A stretch of 64,000 nucleotides of DNA from positions 86,419 to 150,418 of the forward strand of contig CAJTEN010000009.1 in NCBI GenBank assembly GCA_910575245.1. The letters run 5' to 3'. Positions 29,466 to 38,402 of the stretch are shown piece by piece (the stretch's first letter is position 1; every line of letters starts with the position of its first letter). A program made the translations under genes and the position numbers. The notes below the pieces were generated by a model. It saw only the letters and a program-made list of their open reading frames with translations. It was not told the DNA's origin and ran no database searches. This stretch comes from Clostridia bacterium. GTDB taxonomy: Bacteria > Bacillota > Clostridia > Lachnospirales > Lachnospiraceae.

Positions 29466-30767
29466 ATGCGGGAAGAGGAATTGATTGTTTATAAGGAGCT
29501 GGAGGACGGCCAGATCCTGAAGGATATGGTCTGGCTGATGGAGCATTACCGTTCCGGCGACGGCAGGGCCAAGCCGCTGTTCTATGAGTGTATGCACGGT
29601 CTGCTGGAACGGGCGGCGACCAATGGCTTCCATGGGAATCTGTGGCACTGCTATCTGGCAGACTTGCTGGTGAACAACGAGAACAGCTACAGTCTGGCCT
29701 GTGAGATCAGAGGCGAGGTGGAGGGCAGCATCAATCAGCTTGCACTGCATGATATTGCCATATTTAAGGAATTCTTCGCGTATGATTATACAGAGATGAT
29801 GGAAGTGCTGAAGGCGCCGGAATTTGGACATATTCTTGCATATGAGAGGGCGCAGCAGGTAAGCAGGGTGTACAGTACGAGGATCAGAGACCGAATCTGC
29901 AGTCTGGCAGTACAGCTTGCAAAGGCGGCTGACGCACAAGAGATGAAGGCTGCTCTGACTGAATTCTATCAGGAGTACGGAGTCGGCAAGCTTGGCTTAC
30001 ATAAAGCATTCCGTGTGGTCCATGAAGAGGAAGGAGCGAAGATCGTGCCGATCCGCAACATTTCCCATGCGCAGCTGGATGATCTGATCGGTTATGAGAT
30101 ACCCAAGAAGAAACTGGTCGAGAACACGGAGGCCTTCGTGTCAGGAAGGAAGGCAAATAACTGTCTGCTTTTCGGAGATGCGGGGACAGGCAAGTCTACC
30201 AGCATCAAGGCTATCGCCAACGAATATTACGGCAGGGGGCTGCGTATTATAGAACTCTACAAGCATCAGTTCCACGACCTGAACGATGTGGTTGCCCAGG
30301 TGAAGAACAGAAATTACAGATTTATTATCTATATGGATGACCTGAGTTTCGAGGAGTTTGAGACGGAATATAAATATCTGAAGGCTGTGATCGAGGGCGG
30401 CCTGGAGAAGAAGCCTGATAATGTGCTGATTTACGCTACTTCCAACAGGAGACATCTGATCCGGGAGAATTTCAGTGATAAGGAAGGAAGACGGGATCAA
30501 ATGCATTCCAGCGATACGGTGCAGGAGAAACTCTCTCTCGTTTACCGGTTCGGCGTGACGATCTTCTTCTGCGGGCCGGATAAGAAACAGTATCAGGAGA
30601 TCGTCAAAGGACTGGCGGCCCGGTACGGTGTTGCCATGGAGGAAGAGACGCTGCTTGCAGAAGCAGGGAAGTGGGAGCTGTCCCACGGCGGATTGTCGGG
30701 ACGGACGGCGCAGCAGTTTATTGATTATTTAAGAGGGCAGGATGCTTATTATAATATAAGGAAGTGA
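29466..30767 (+). CDS. AAA-type ATPase of the DUF815 family
   Basis: A 433-residue protein. The N-terminal half (about 1-200) is helical with no known domain; the C-terminal half is a DUF815 AAA domain with Walker A LLFGDAGTGKSTSIKA, Walker B FIIYMDDLSFEE and sensor region LIYATSNRRHLIRENF. DUF815 proteins are conserved in clostridia and without a settled role. It follows pheA by 19 bases and precedes the polyphosphate genes, with its stop touching the next RBS region. Confidence 0.85.
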   Translation: MREEELIVYKELEDGQILKDMVWLMEHYRSGDGRAKPLFYECMHGLLERAATNGFHGNLWHCYLADLLVNNENSYSLACEIRGEVEGSINQLALHDIAIFKEFFAYDYTEMMEVLKAPEFGHILAYERAQQVSRVYSTRIRDRICSLAVQLAKAADAQEMKAALTEFYQEYGVGKLGLHKAFRVVHEEEGAKIVPIRNISHAQLDDLIGYEIPKKKLVENTEAFVSGRKANNCLLFGDAGTGKSTSIKAIANEYYGRGLRIIELYKHQFHDLNDVVAQVKNRNYRFIIYMDDLSFEEFETEYKYLKAVIEGGLEKKPDNVLIYATSNRRHLIRENFSDKEGRRDQMHSSDTVQEKLSLVYRFGVTIFFCGPDKKQYQEIVKGLAARYGVAMEEETLLAEAGKWELSHGGLSGRTAQQFIDYLRGQDAYYNIRK

Positions 30768-30772
30768 TTACC

Positions 30773-32302
30773 ATGAGGACATTTGCGGCTATAGATGTAG
30801 GATCCTACGAACTGGCCATGAAAATATTTGAGATCTCATCAAAGAATGGGATACGGGAGATTGATCATATCAGACATCGTATCGACCTGGGATCGGATAC
30901 TTATACGAAAGGCAAGATCAGTAATGAGCGGGTGGATGAACTCTGCAGGGTACTGCGCGATTACGGTGGGATTATGAGAAGCTACAGAGTGGATGATTAC
31001 AGAGCCTATGGAACCAGCGCAATCCGGGAGATGGATAATACGATGATTATACTGGACCAGATCGCACAGCGGACAGGCATCAACATAGAATGTATCAGCA
31101 ACTCCGAGCAGCGTTTCCTGGATTATAAGTCCATAGCTTCCAAAGGAGACGCGTTTAACAGGATTATTGAGAAGGGAACGGCTATCGTGGATATCGGAGG
31201 GGGCAGTATTCAGATCTCTCTGTTTGACAAGGATACGCTGGTTACGACACAGAATCTGCGTCTGGGTGTCCTGCGTCTGCAGGATCAGCTGAGTAAGCTG
31301 AATATTCGTCCTGAGCAGAATGAAAGTATGCTGGACGAGATTATCAGTTCCCAGATTTCTGTTTTTAAGAAATTATATCTGAAGGACAGAGCGATAGAGA
31401 ACATTATCGTAGTAGATGACTATATTTCCGCGGTAGTGGGCAGAAATGTGGCTGGTCTGGAGCAGAGCAGCATCGAGACGGCGGCTATGGATAGTTTTCT
31501 GGACCGTATTCATGCCAGGACTGTGCAGGAAGTGTCACGTATTCTGGATATTCCGGAGGAGAATGTGCCGCTGCTGTTCATCTCCGGCATACTGCTCAAC
31601 CGAATTACCAAGGTGATGGATGCGAAACTGATCTGGGCGCCGGGGGTCAGCCTGTGTGACGGTATTGCATATGAGTATGGGGAACAGAGTAAGATACTGA
31701 AACCGAGCCATGATTTCGAGCAGGATATCATCGCCTGCGCACAGAATATCAGCAAACGGTATATGGGAAGCAGACGCCGGGGCGAGACGCTGGAGCAGAT
31801 CGCACTGACGATCTATGACAGTATGAAGAAAGTACATGGACTGGGCAAACGCGAGAGACTTCTTCTGAGAATCGCCACGCTGCTGCACGACTGCGGGAAG
31901 TACATCAGTTTGGTCAACCTGGGGGAATGTTCTTATCATATCATCATGTCTACGGAGATCATAGGCCTGTCCCATATAGAGCGGGAGATTGTGGCTAACG
32001 TGGTGAAATATAACCACATGGAGTTCGACTATTATGATATGATGGGAAAGGACAGCACTGTCAGCACCAAGGACTATCTCACGATCGCCAAGCTGACGGC
32101 AATTCTGCGTGTTGCCAATGGACTTGACAGAAGCCATAAGCAGAAGTTTAAGAATGTTAAGACTGCATTGAAAGATGAGAAACTGATCATCACGGTGGAT
32201 TCATCGCTGGATATCACGCTGGAGAAAGGGCTGCTCGCCAGACGGGCGCATTTCTTCGAGGAAGTATTCAGTGTACGTCCGGTAATCAGACAGAGAGGGT
32301 AA
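30773..32302 (+). CDS. ppx: Ppx/GppA phosphatase with C-terminal HD domain
   Basis: A 509-residue member of the exopolyphosphatase / pppGpp phosphohydrolase family. The ASKHA domains show FAAIDVGSYELAMKIFEI, AYGTSAIREMDN and the phosphate loop VDIGGGSIQISLF; an HD-type domain follows from about 330 (LLRIATLLHDCGKYIS, later LRVANGLDRSH). The first loop reads DVGSYE rather than the usual DxGSNS. Placement directly before ppk1 suggests polyphosphate turnover. ATG 30773 with AAGGAAG is used; the frame opens at a GTG nine bases earlier. Confidence 0.9.
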   Translation: MRTFAAIDVGSYELAMKIFEISSKNGIREIDHIRHRIDLGSDTYTKGKISNERVDELCRVLRDYGGIMRSYRVDDYRAYGTSAIREMDNTMIILDQIAQRTGINIECISNSEQRFLDYKSIASKGDAFNRIIEKGTAIVDIGGGSIQISLFDKDTLVTTQNLRLGVLRLQDQLSKLNIRPEQNESMLDEIISSQISVFKKLYLKDRAIENIIVVDDYISAVVGRNVAGLEQSSIETAAMDSFLDRIHARTVQEVSRILDIPEENVPLLFISGILLNRITKVMDAKLIWAPGVSLCDGIAYEYGEQSKILKPSHDFEQDIIACAQNISKRYMGSRRRGETLEQIALTIYDSMKKVHGLGKRERLLLRIATLLHDCGKYISLVNLGECSYHIIMSTEIIGLSHIEREIVANVVKYNHMEFDYYDMMGKDSTVSTKDYLTIAKLTAILRVANGLDRSHKQKFKNVKTALKDEKLIITVDSSLDITLEKGLLARRAHFFEEVFSVRPVIRQRG

Positions 32303-32368
32303 GAGCGGTAAACGTTCAGACATATAAACTGCTGCAAAGAGCGGGAAGAAAGGATCAGGGGGAATCAA

Positions 32369-34492
32369 ATGGACTTTTCAAGGGATGAATATTATACAAA
32401 CAGAGAGTTGAGCTGGCTGCTTTTTAACAAGAGGGTCTTAAGTGAGGCGAAGGAGAAGAAGAATCCGCTTTTTGAGCGGCTGAAATTCTTAAGTATCACG
32501 GCTTCCAATCTGGATGAGTTTTTCATGGTAAGGGTCGCTTCTCTAAAGGATATGGTACATGCCGGTTATAAGAAGAAAGATATTGCGGGAATGACGGTCG
32601 AGGAGCAGCTTGCGCTGGTAAATGAGGAGACACATAAACTGGTGGAGCAGCAATATTCGATATACAACCGTTCTCTGGTGCCCAGCCTTCTGGAAGAGGG
32701 GCTGCACCTGATCAGACACCATGAAGAACTGGACAAAGAGGATGCGGCTTATGTGGACCGGTATTTTGCAGATAATGTATATCCGGTGTTAACACCCATG
32801 GCGGTGGATTCTTCCAGGCCTTTTCCGCTGATCAGAAATAAATCCCTGAATCTGGGGGCTCTGATGAAGAAGAAAAGTGGTGAGACGGAGATTGAATTTG
32901 CCATGGTACAGGTGCCGAGCGTGCTGTCACGTATCGTTGTCATTCCCGGAGGAAAAGAGAAGAAAGTAATTCTGCTGGAAGAAGTGATTGAGCGCAATAT
33001 TCAGAAACTCTTTCTTAACTATGATATCATCTGTTCCTATCCTTTCCGTATCATGCGTAATGCGGATCTTGGCATCGAAGAGGAAGAGGCAGAAGATCTG
33101 CTGCAGGAGATTGAGAAACAGTTAAAGAAGAGAAAGTGGGGGCAGGTCATCCGGCTGGAAGTGGAGGAAGGAATCGATAAGAAGCTTCTGAAGCTGATCC
33201 AGAATGAACTGGCGATCGAGAGAGAAGATATCTATTCGATTAACGGCCCGCTGGATCTGACCTTCCTGATGAAAATGTACGGCATGAAGGACTTTGATCA
33301 TCTGAAAGAAAGCAGTTACCTGAAACCGCAGCCGGTACCGGAGCTGCCGGAGGATGCGGATGTGTTCGCCAGGATCAGGGAAGGAGATATTCTGATGCAT
33401 CATCCTTATCAGACCTTCGAGCCTGTGGTTCGGTTTGTCAGACAGGCGGCGAAGGATCCGGAGGTGCTGGCGATCAAGCAGACGCTTTATCGTGTCAGCG
33501 GAAATTCTCCTATCGTAGCGGCTCTGGAGCAGGCGGCGGAGAACGGTAAGCAGGTATCTGTTCTGGTAGAGTTAAAAGCCAGGTTTGACGAGGAGAACAA
33601 TATTGTCTGGGCTAAGAAGCTGGAGAAGGCAGGATGTCATGTTATTTATGGTCTGGTAGGGCTCAAGACGCACAGCAAGATAACTCTGGTAGTCCGGAAG
33701 GAAGAGGACGGCATACGCAGATACGTCCATCTTGGCACAGGCAATTACAATGACTCCACAGCCAAGCTGTATACGGACGTGGGATTGTTTACCTGCTCAG
33801 AAGCGATTGGTGAGGATGCCACGGCTGTGTTCAACATGCTGTCAGGATATTCGGAGCCGAGAAGCTGGAATAAATTGTCACTGGCGCCCCTGTGGCTTAA
33901 GGACAGATTCCTGTATCTGATCGGCAGGGAGAAGGCTTATGCCGAGCAGGGGCGGCCGGCCCATGTTATCGCGAAGATGAATTCCTTGTGTGATAAGGCT
34001 GTCATAGAAGCGCTTTATGCGGCCAGTGCGGCGGGCGTGAAGATTGACCTGATCATTCGCGGGATCTGCTGTCTTAAGGTGGGAATTCCGGGCGTCAGCG
34101 AGAATATTACAGTGCGGTCTATCGTAGGCAATTATCTGGAGCATGCCAGAATATTCTATTTTGAGAATGACGGGAAACCGGAGTATTATTGTGCCAGCGC
34201 AGACTGGATGCCGCGTAACCTGGACCGGCGTGTGGAGATTCTCTTCCCGGTGGAAAAACCTCAGTTGCAGGAGAAGCTGCAGCATATTCTGGAGAGCCAG
34301 ATGAGGGATACGGTGAAAGCATCGGTCCTGCAGGCTAACGGAAGCTACGAGAGGATTGATTTGAGGGGAAGAGAAGTATTTAATGCACAGCTGCAGTTCT
34401 GCCATGAAGCGAAAGCGGCGGCGAAGGCTGAGAAATACGCGGGGAATAAACGGGTGTTTATTCCGGAGATGCATCATGAGGAAGAAGGATAG
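32369..34492 (+). CDS. ppk1: Polyphosphate kinase 1
   Basis: A 707-residue Ppk1 that reversibly makes polyphosphate from ATP. The N domain starts YYTNRELSWLLFNKRVL, the head domain follows, and the phospholipase D-like C domains include the catalytic His (about residue 435) in GLKTHSKITLVVR and the second motif WMPRNLDRRVEILFPV. Length and motifs are normal for the family. It follows the Ppx-HD gene by 66 bases with a GGGGGA RBS. Confidence 0.96.
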   Translation: MDFSRDEYYTNRELSWLLFNKRVLSEAKEKKNPLFERLKFLSITASNLDEFFMVRVASLKDMVHAGYKKKDIAGMTVEEQLALVNEETHKLVEQQYSIYNRSLVPSLLEEGLHLIRHHEELDKEDAAYVDRYFADNVYPVLTPMAVDSSRPFPLIRNKSLNLGALMKKKSGETEIEFAMVQVPSVLSRIVVIPGGKEKKVILLEEVIERNIQKLFLNYDIICSYPFRIMRNADLGIEEEEAEDLLQEIEKQLKKRKWGQVIRLEVEEGIDKKLLKLIQNELAIEREDIYSINGPLDLTFLMKMYGMKDFDHLKESSYLKPQPVPELPEDADVFARIREGDILMHHPYQTFEPVVRFVRQAAKDPEVLAIKQTLYRVSGNSPIVAALEQAAENGKQVSVLVELKARFDEENNIVWAKKLEKAGCHVIYGLVGLKTHSKITLVVRKEEDGIRRYVHLGTGNYNDSTAKLYTDVGLFTCSEAIGEDATAVFNMLSGYSEPRSWNKLSLAPLWLKDRFLYLIGREKAYAEQGRPAHVIAKMNSLCDKAVIEALYAASAAGVKIDLIIRGICCLKVGIPGVSENITVRSIVGNYLEHARIFYFENDGKPEYYCASADWMPRNLDRRVEILFPVEKPQLQEKLQHILESQMRDTVKASVLQANGSYERIDLRGREVFNAQLQFCHEAKAAAKAEKYAGNKRVFIPEMHHEEEG

Positions 34493-34624
34493 GGTGTCAA
34501 CAGCTCTTCGCACTCGCTGCGCTGGGCGTACACGCGCCATGCAGCTTGTCTGCATGTGTGCATCCGATACTTGTACCGTACTTTTCATGAGAATTTGTGT
34601 CCAGGAAGAGATGGAGGTGTAAGT

Positions 34625-35212
34625 GTGAAAATATATCTGGCATCGGCATCACCCAGAAGAAAAGAACTGCTTAAGCAGGTGGGGCTTTCTTTTAAGACAA
34701 GGCCCAGTACTGTGGAAGAGAAGATCACGAAGACAGAGCCGGATGAGGTGGTGGAAGAGCTGTCTTATCAGAAGGCGGTGGATGTCTGTGGGAAGCTCTC
34801 ACGGGAAGAGAAGGAAGATTTCGTCGTGATCGGGGCGGACACAGTGGTGTCCTGCTGGGGTGAGATTCTTGGCAAGCCTAAGGATAAGGAAGACGCGGTC
34901 AGAATGCTTAAGAAACTGCAGGGCGGCAGTCATCAGGTTTATACGGGAGTGACGCTTGCATGGAAATATCAGAATATGTCGGCCATGTATGCCACCTTCA
35001 GCGAGTGCACGGATGTGACTATGTACTCCATGACGGATCAGGAGATCAGACAGTATGCAGACAGCGGGGAACCTTTGGACAAAGCGGGAGCTTATGCGAT
35101 TCAGGGGCTGTGTGCCGCTTATATACAGGGAATCTGCGGGGACTATAACAATGTGGTGGGTCTGCCGGTAGGCAGGGTATGCCAGGAACTCAGGAAAAGA
35201 GGCCTGCTTTAG
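34625..35212 (+). CDS. maf: Maf-like nucleoside triphosphate pyrophosphatase
   Basis: A 195-residue Maf protein that hydrolyses dTTP/UTP or modified nucleotides. The start motif LASASPRRKELLKQVGLSF, VVIGADTVVSCWGEILGKP and the GAYAIQGLCAAYIQGICGDY block are present. The start is GTG 34625, fixed by GGAGGT ten bases upstream and by homology; upstream in-frame sequence from 34556 has no homology. Confidence 0.93.
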   Translation: MKIYLASASPRRKELLKQVGLSFKTRPSTVEEKITKTEPDEVVEELSYQKAVDVCGKLSREEKEDFVVIGADTVVSCWGEILGKPKDKEDAVRMLKKLQGGSHQVYTGVTLAWKYQNMSAMYATFSECTDVTMYSMTDQEIRQYADSGEPLDKAGAYAIQGLCAAYIQGICGDYNNVVGLPVGRVCQELRKRGLL

Positions 35213-35243
35213 GCAGGATGGCGGATACGGTAACAGTGAGGCA

Positions 35244-35452
35244 GGGGCTGAACCAATGTCATTAAGTTAAGTCTATACACAGCGTCTGATATGATAGGAT
35301 TCTCCTGAGGGCCACCCCCTAACGCCGGTACTTAATGAGGTTTTTCACGAATTTAGTACCGCTGCGTTTGGAACTGAGCGAAAGCGCGTCCTTAGGAGAT
35401 TCCTATCATGTCAGGCGCGTCCGGCTTAACTTAATGACATTGGGGGCTGAAC
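35244..35452 (+). mobile_element. 189-bp MITE, copy 3, with 10-bp target duplications
   Basis: Element at 35254-35442, same termini as copies 1 and 2, flanked by the direct repeat GGGGCTGAAC (35244-35253 and 35443-35452). A reading frame beginning with ATG inside the element (35335) runs without stop through the right end into the HAD gene, so the insertion offers an alternative N-terminus. Confidence 0.93.
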
Positions 35453-35472
35453 TGTTAGCAGGGAGAAATATT

Positions 35473-36291
35473 ATGATCAAATTGATTGCAACAGATATTG
35501 ACGGCACGCTTGTGAAGGACTCTACACCGGAAATTTATCCGGAAATGCTGGATTTGATAAAGGAGTGGACGGACCGGGGCAATTATTTCTGCGTGGCCAG
35601 CGGCAGGCAGTATTACAGCATTGCCCATATGTTTGAACAGGTCGCGGACAGACTGATCTATGTGGCGGAGAATGGCGCCCATGTGCGTTACCGGAATCAG
35701 GATATTCTGCTGAAAGAGATGCGCCGGGAATATGTGGAACGGATTATGGCACAGCTGCGGGAGTATTATGCTGACTGTGATGTGGTGGTCTCTTCTCCAG
35801 GAGGGAGCCTTCTTGAGTCTACTAATGATAAGTTCCTGAAATTCTTCAAGGAAGGATACCGTAATAAATACCGTATTGTGGAAGACGTGCTGGCGGAGCA
35901 AACGGATATTCTGAAGATAGCAATCTACAGGGAGGGGAGTATCCGTGAATTGGGGGAGTCCGTTCTGATTCCGCAGTGGCAGGATAAAGTAAAGACATGT
36001 ATGGCAGGAGAAGAGTGGGTTGATTTTATGGATGCCTCTGTGGATAAGGGGAATGGCCTGCGCGTGGTGCAGGCACATCTGGGCGTTACAGCTGCGCAGA
36101 CCATGGCATTCGGGGATAATGATAATGACATCGGCCTGCTTGCGCAAGCAGGGGAGAGTTACGCGGTGACAAATGCGAGGGACAGCGTGAAGGCATGTGC
36201 GAAGCATGTCTGTCCGCCTTATTATGAGAAGGGTGTGTATCAGGTGGTCAAAAGCTATATGGAGACCGGATGCGCCCGGCATGAAATCTGA
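35473..36291 (+). CDS. HAD-superfamily (Cof-like) hydrolase
   Basis: A 272-residue Cof-type phosphatase: nucleophile motif IATDIDGTLV at residues 4-13, a C2 cap, and the C-terminal GDNDNDIGLLAQAG acid motif. Members dephosphorylate sugar phosphates or flavin/PLP precursors; the substrate is not predictable. ATG 35473 with GGGAGAAAT upstream is the natural start. The in-frame extension that begins inside the neighbouring MITE is judged artefactual. Confidence 0.9.
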   Translation: MIKLIATDIDGTLVKDSTPEIYPEMLDLIKEWTDRGNYFCVASGRQYYSIAHMFEQVADRLIYVAENGAHVRYRNQDILLKEMRREYVERIMAQLREYYADCDVVVSSPGGSLLESTNDKFLKFFKEGYRNKYRIVEDVLAEQTDILKIAIYREGSIRELGESVLIPQWQDKVKTCMAGEEWVDFMDASVDKGNGLRVVQAHLGVTAAQTMAFGDNDNDIGLLAQAGESYAVTNARDSVKACAKHVCPPYYEKGVYQVVKSYMETGCARHEI

Positions 36292-36390
36292 GGAATTTAT
36301 CTTCGGCTGTGGGAAGCGGCCGAAGATAAAATAGAGAAATGCGTAAACAAAATGGCCTGGGACGGGAAACCAGAGAAAGGAGAATGGATC

Positions 36391-36648
36391 ATGTTTGATG
36401 AGAAGGTATTGCAGTGTTTTTTGGAGAATCAGTCGCAGCTGTATCCGGATCCGGTAGCAGAGACGCCGGAGGAAGCGGAGGCATTCCTGGAGGAATCTAT
36501 GGCGGTGGTGGTGGATTCTGTCAGAGAAGTGTGGGAATTCTTTGAGGAGGAAGGGATTGACGTGGAAGACGCCGATGAGGAAAGCATTCTCGAAGCGGAT
36601 GAAGTGTTCGAGATCGGCGACGGAAGATTTCTGATTGTAGAGGGATAA
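36391..36648 (+). CDS. Small acidic protein of unknown function
   Basis: An 85-residue, strongly acidic protein (MFDEKVLQCFLENQSQLY... ending FEIGDGRFLIVEG) with an Asp/Glu-rich middle. It has AAAGGAG nine bases before ATG, so it is likely expressed. No catalytic motif is seen. It lies 13 bases from the convergent end of the next gene. Similar short proteins seem common in Lachnospiraceae, but no function is established here. Confidence 0.72.
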   Translation: MFDEKVLQCFLENQSQLYPDPVAETPEEAEAFLEESMAVVVDSVREVWEFFEEEGIDVEDADEESILEADEVFEIGDGRFLIVEG

Positions 36649-36661
36649 TCATGAATTGTCT

Positions 36662-37468
36662 CTATGAGAGGAGCTTCCGCATCATGTCAGCCAGGCCGTC
36701 ATTGTCATTATCCAGATCCGTGACAATGTCGGCGGCCTGCTTCACTTTATCTGTGGCGTTTAGCATGGCAATACCTGTGCCGGCGGCTTCTAGCATGGAG
36801 ATATCGTTTTCGGCATCTCCTGCGGCGTAAGCATCAGATAAGGGTACACCGTAATAGCCGCACACAAAACGGAGTGCGTTGCCCTTGCCGGCAGCATGGT
36901 GAAATAATTCCAGATACATATCATTGGAATAAATGGTCTGTATCTTATTTTTTGCCCAGTTGGAGATCTCTGTACGGAAAGCTTCCAGCTTATGAAAATC
37001 GTGCAGATCGATGGCCAGCATTTTGTATGGCCCCTCTGTCAGGGCATCCGCCAGAACGGGAGAAACGATAAGAGGAAGATGGATCCGCCTTCGATAATAG
37101 CGGACGGCATCATCGTCAGCAGGCGAGATTATGGCATTCTCCGTGTAAGTCTGAATATGCAGGCCATATTTTGCAGCCTGTTGCTGCAGATAGGCAACAT
37201 AGGGCAGGGGCAGACGCTGCTCAAGAATGGTTCTGCGGTGATCAGGGTCATAGATCTGTGCGCCGTTGCTGCAGCTTAACAGAATACCGGGGCAGTTTAG
37301 GCCGGCATCATGCATGACTTCCAGCACACTGTCCTTCGGACGGCCGGAAGAGAGAATCAGTTTGCCCCCTGAGACGAGAAATTCTTCCAGAAAGGCCTTG
37401 GTGCCGGCAGATACCTGGCTGTTATGATTCAGTAAAGTTCCGTCCAGATCGGTAAATAAAAGTTTCAT
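36662..37468 (-). CDS. Cof-type HAD-superfamily hydrolase
   Basis: A 268-residue HAD phosphatase with LLFTDLDGTLLNHNSQVS at the N-terminus, LILSSGRPKDSV, and the C-terminal AAGDAENDISMLEAAG. It is a paralogue type of the HAD at 35473 but not a close duplicate. Its ATG overlaps the stop of the upstream PHP gene by four bases, so the two are translationally coupled on the minus strand. Confidence 0.9.
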   Translation of the reverse strand: MKLLFTDLDGTLLNHNSQVSAGTKAFLEEFLVSGGKLILSSGRPKDSVLEVMHDAGLNCPGILLSCSNGAQIYDPDHRRTILEQRLPLPYVAYLQQQAAKYGLHIQTYTENAIISPADDDAVRYYRRRIHLPLIVSPVLADALTEGPYKMLAIDLHDFHKLEAFRTEISNWAKNKIQTIYSNDMYLELFHHAAGKGNALRFVCGYYGVPLSDAYAAGDAENDISMLEAAGTGIAMLNATDKVKQAADIVTDLDNDNDGLADMMRKLLS

Positions 37469-38325
37469 GATAAGGCATCCTTTATTTTATCTAAAAATTC
37501 TTCCGGCACGAAGAGCCTTCCATAGCCGGTACCCAGATCCAGGCCGGGTTTATTGACACCGTGGAAGTCGGAACCGCCGCTTAGAAGAAGGTCATACTTA
37601 TCGGCGAGTTTGCGCATGTCCCGCTCATCCTGATTCGTGTAACTGCAGTAGACCGCCTCGATTCCCATAAGACCGGCATCCTTTAAGGAGCTGACCAGTC
37701 CATCAAGCTTATCCTGCCCCATATGATATAAGGGAGGGTGGGCCAGAATCGGAACTCCGCCGGCCTCCAGAATCAGGGCTACGGCCTGAGCGGGAGTCAC
37801 CTTTTCACGTGGGACAAAATACTTCGTGTGATCGCCCAGATATTGGGAGAAAGCATCCTGGCGGCTCTTGACATAACCGTGTGCAAGCAGATAAGCGGCA
37901 TAGTGTGCCCTGGTAATGACGGCGTCCGGATTCTCTGACTGCAGTTGATCGAAGGTAATATCAATGCCTGCTTCCTGAAGCTTCCGGCACATCCGGATAT
38001 TCCTGTTTATGCGGGAGTCTACGAATTCCCGGAGCTTTGCCTGAAAGGCGGCCGTAGCATAGGAGATGTATAAGCCTACGATGTGTACGTCCTTTTTCTC
38101 ATATTTGGTAGAAAATTCTATACCTGGGACAACTTCGACAGACGGCTGTCCCCCCTGTGCAAGCATTTTGGCGTGGAGGATGGCCTCTTGCAGCCCGTCG
38201 ATGGTGTCGTGGTCAGTCAGAGCAATGGCACGCAGTCCCTTGGCGACGGCATAGTCTACCAACTCTGCGGGTGTGTAACTGCCGTCAGATTTTGTGGAAT
38301 GGGTGTGTAAGTCTACCGGTTTCAT
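37465..38325 (-). CDS. PHP-domain phosphoesterase (YciV / RNase AM-like)
   Basis: A 286-residue metal-dependent PHP protein: DLHTHSTKSDGSYTPAELVDYA, ALTDHDTIDGLQEA, GIEFSTKYEKKDVHIVGLYI, AHPPLYHMG and GGSDFHGVNKPG supply the expected metal ligands. Relatives include 3',5'-nucleoside bisphosphate phosphatase and 5'-3' exonuclease of short RNA ends. Start at MKPVDLHTH (38325), since AAAAGGA is upstream; ATG 38334 is the alternative. Confidence 0.88.
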   Translation of the reverse strand: MKPVDLHTHSTKSDGSYTPAELVDYAVAKGLRAIALTDHDTIDGLQEAILHAKMLAQGGQPSVEVVPGIEFSTKYEKKDVHIVGLYISYATAAFQAKLREFVDSRINRNIRMCRKLQEAGIDITFDQLQSENPDAVITRAHYAAYLLAHGYVKSRQDAFSQYLGDHTKYFVPREKVTPAQAVALILEAGGVPILAHPPLYHMGQDKLDGLVSSLKDAGLMGIEAVYCSYTNQDERDMRKLADKYDLLLSGGSDFHGVNKPGLDLGTGYGRLFVPEEFLDKIKDALS

Positions 38326-38402
38326 AGGAAGCATCCTTTTCTCTGTGTCTTACCGGACAGGCAGCATGTCGGGCCGCCTGCCTGTGATTGTGGACCGGCT
38401 GA

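Noticed and set aside
36295-36331. Hairpin after the HAD gene (ATTTATCTTCGGC arms)
   Set aside because: Good stem but no T run on the plus strand, so not called as a terminator.
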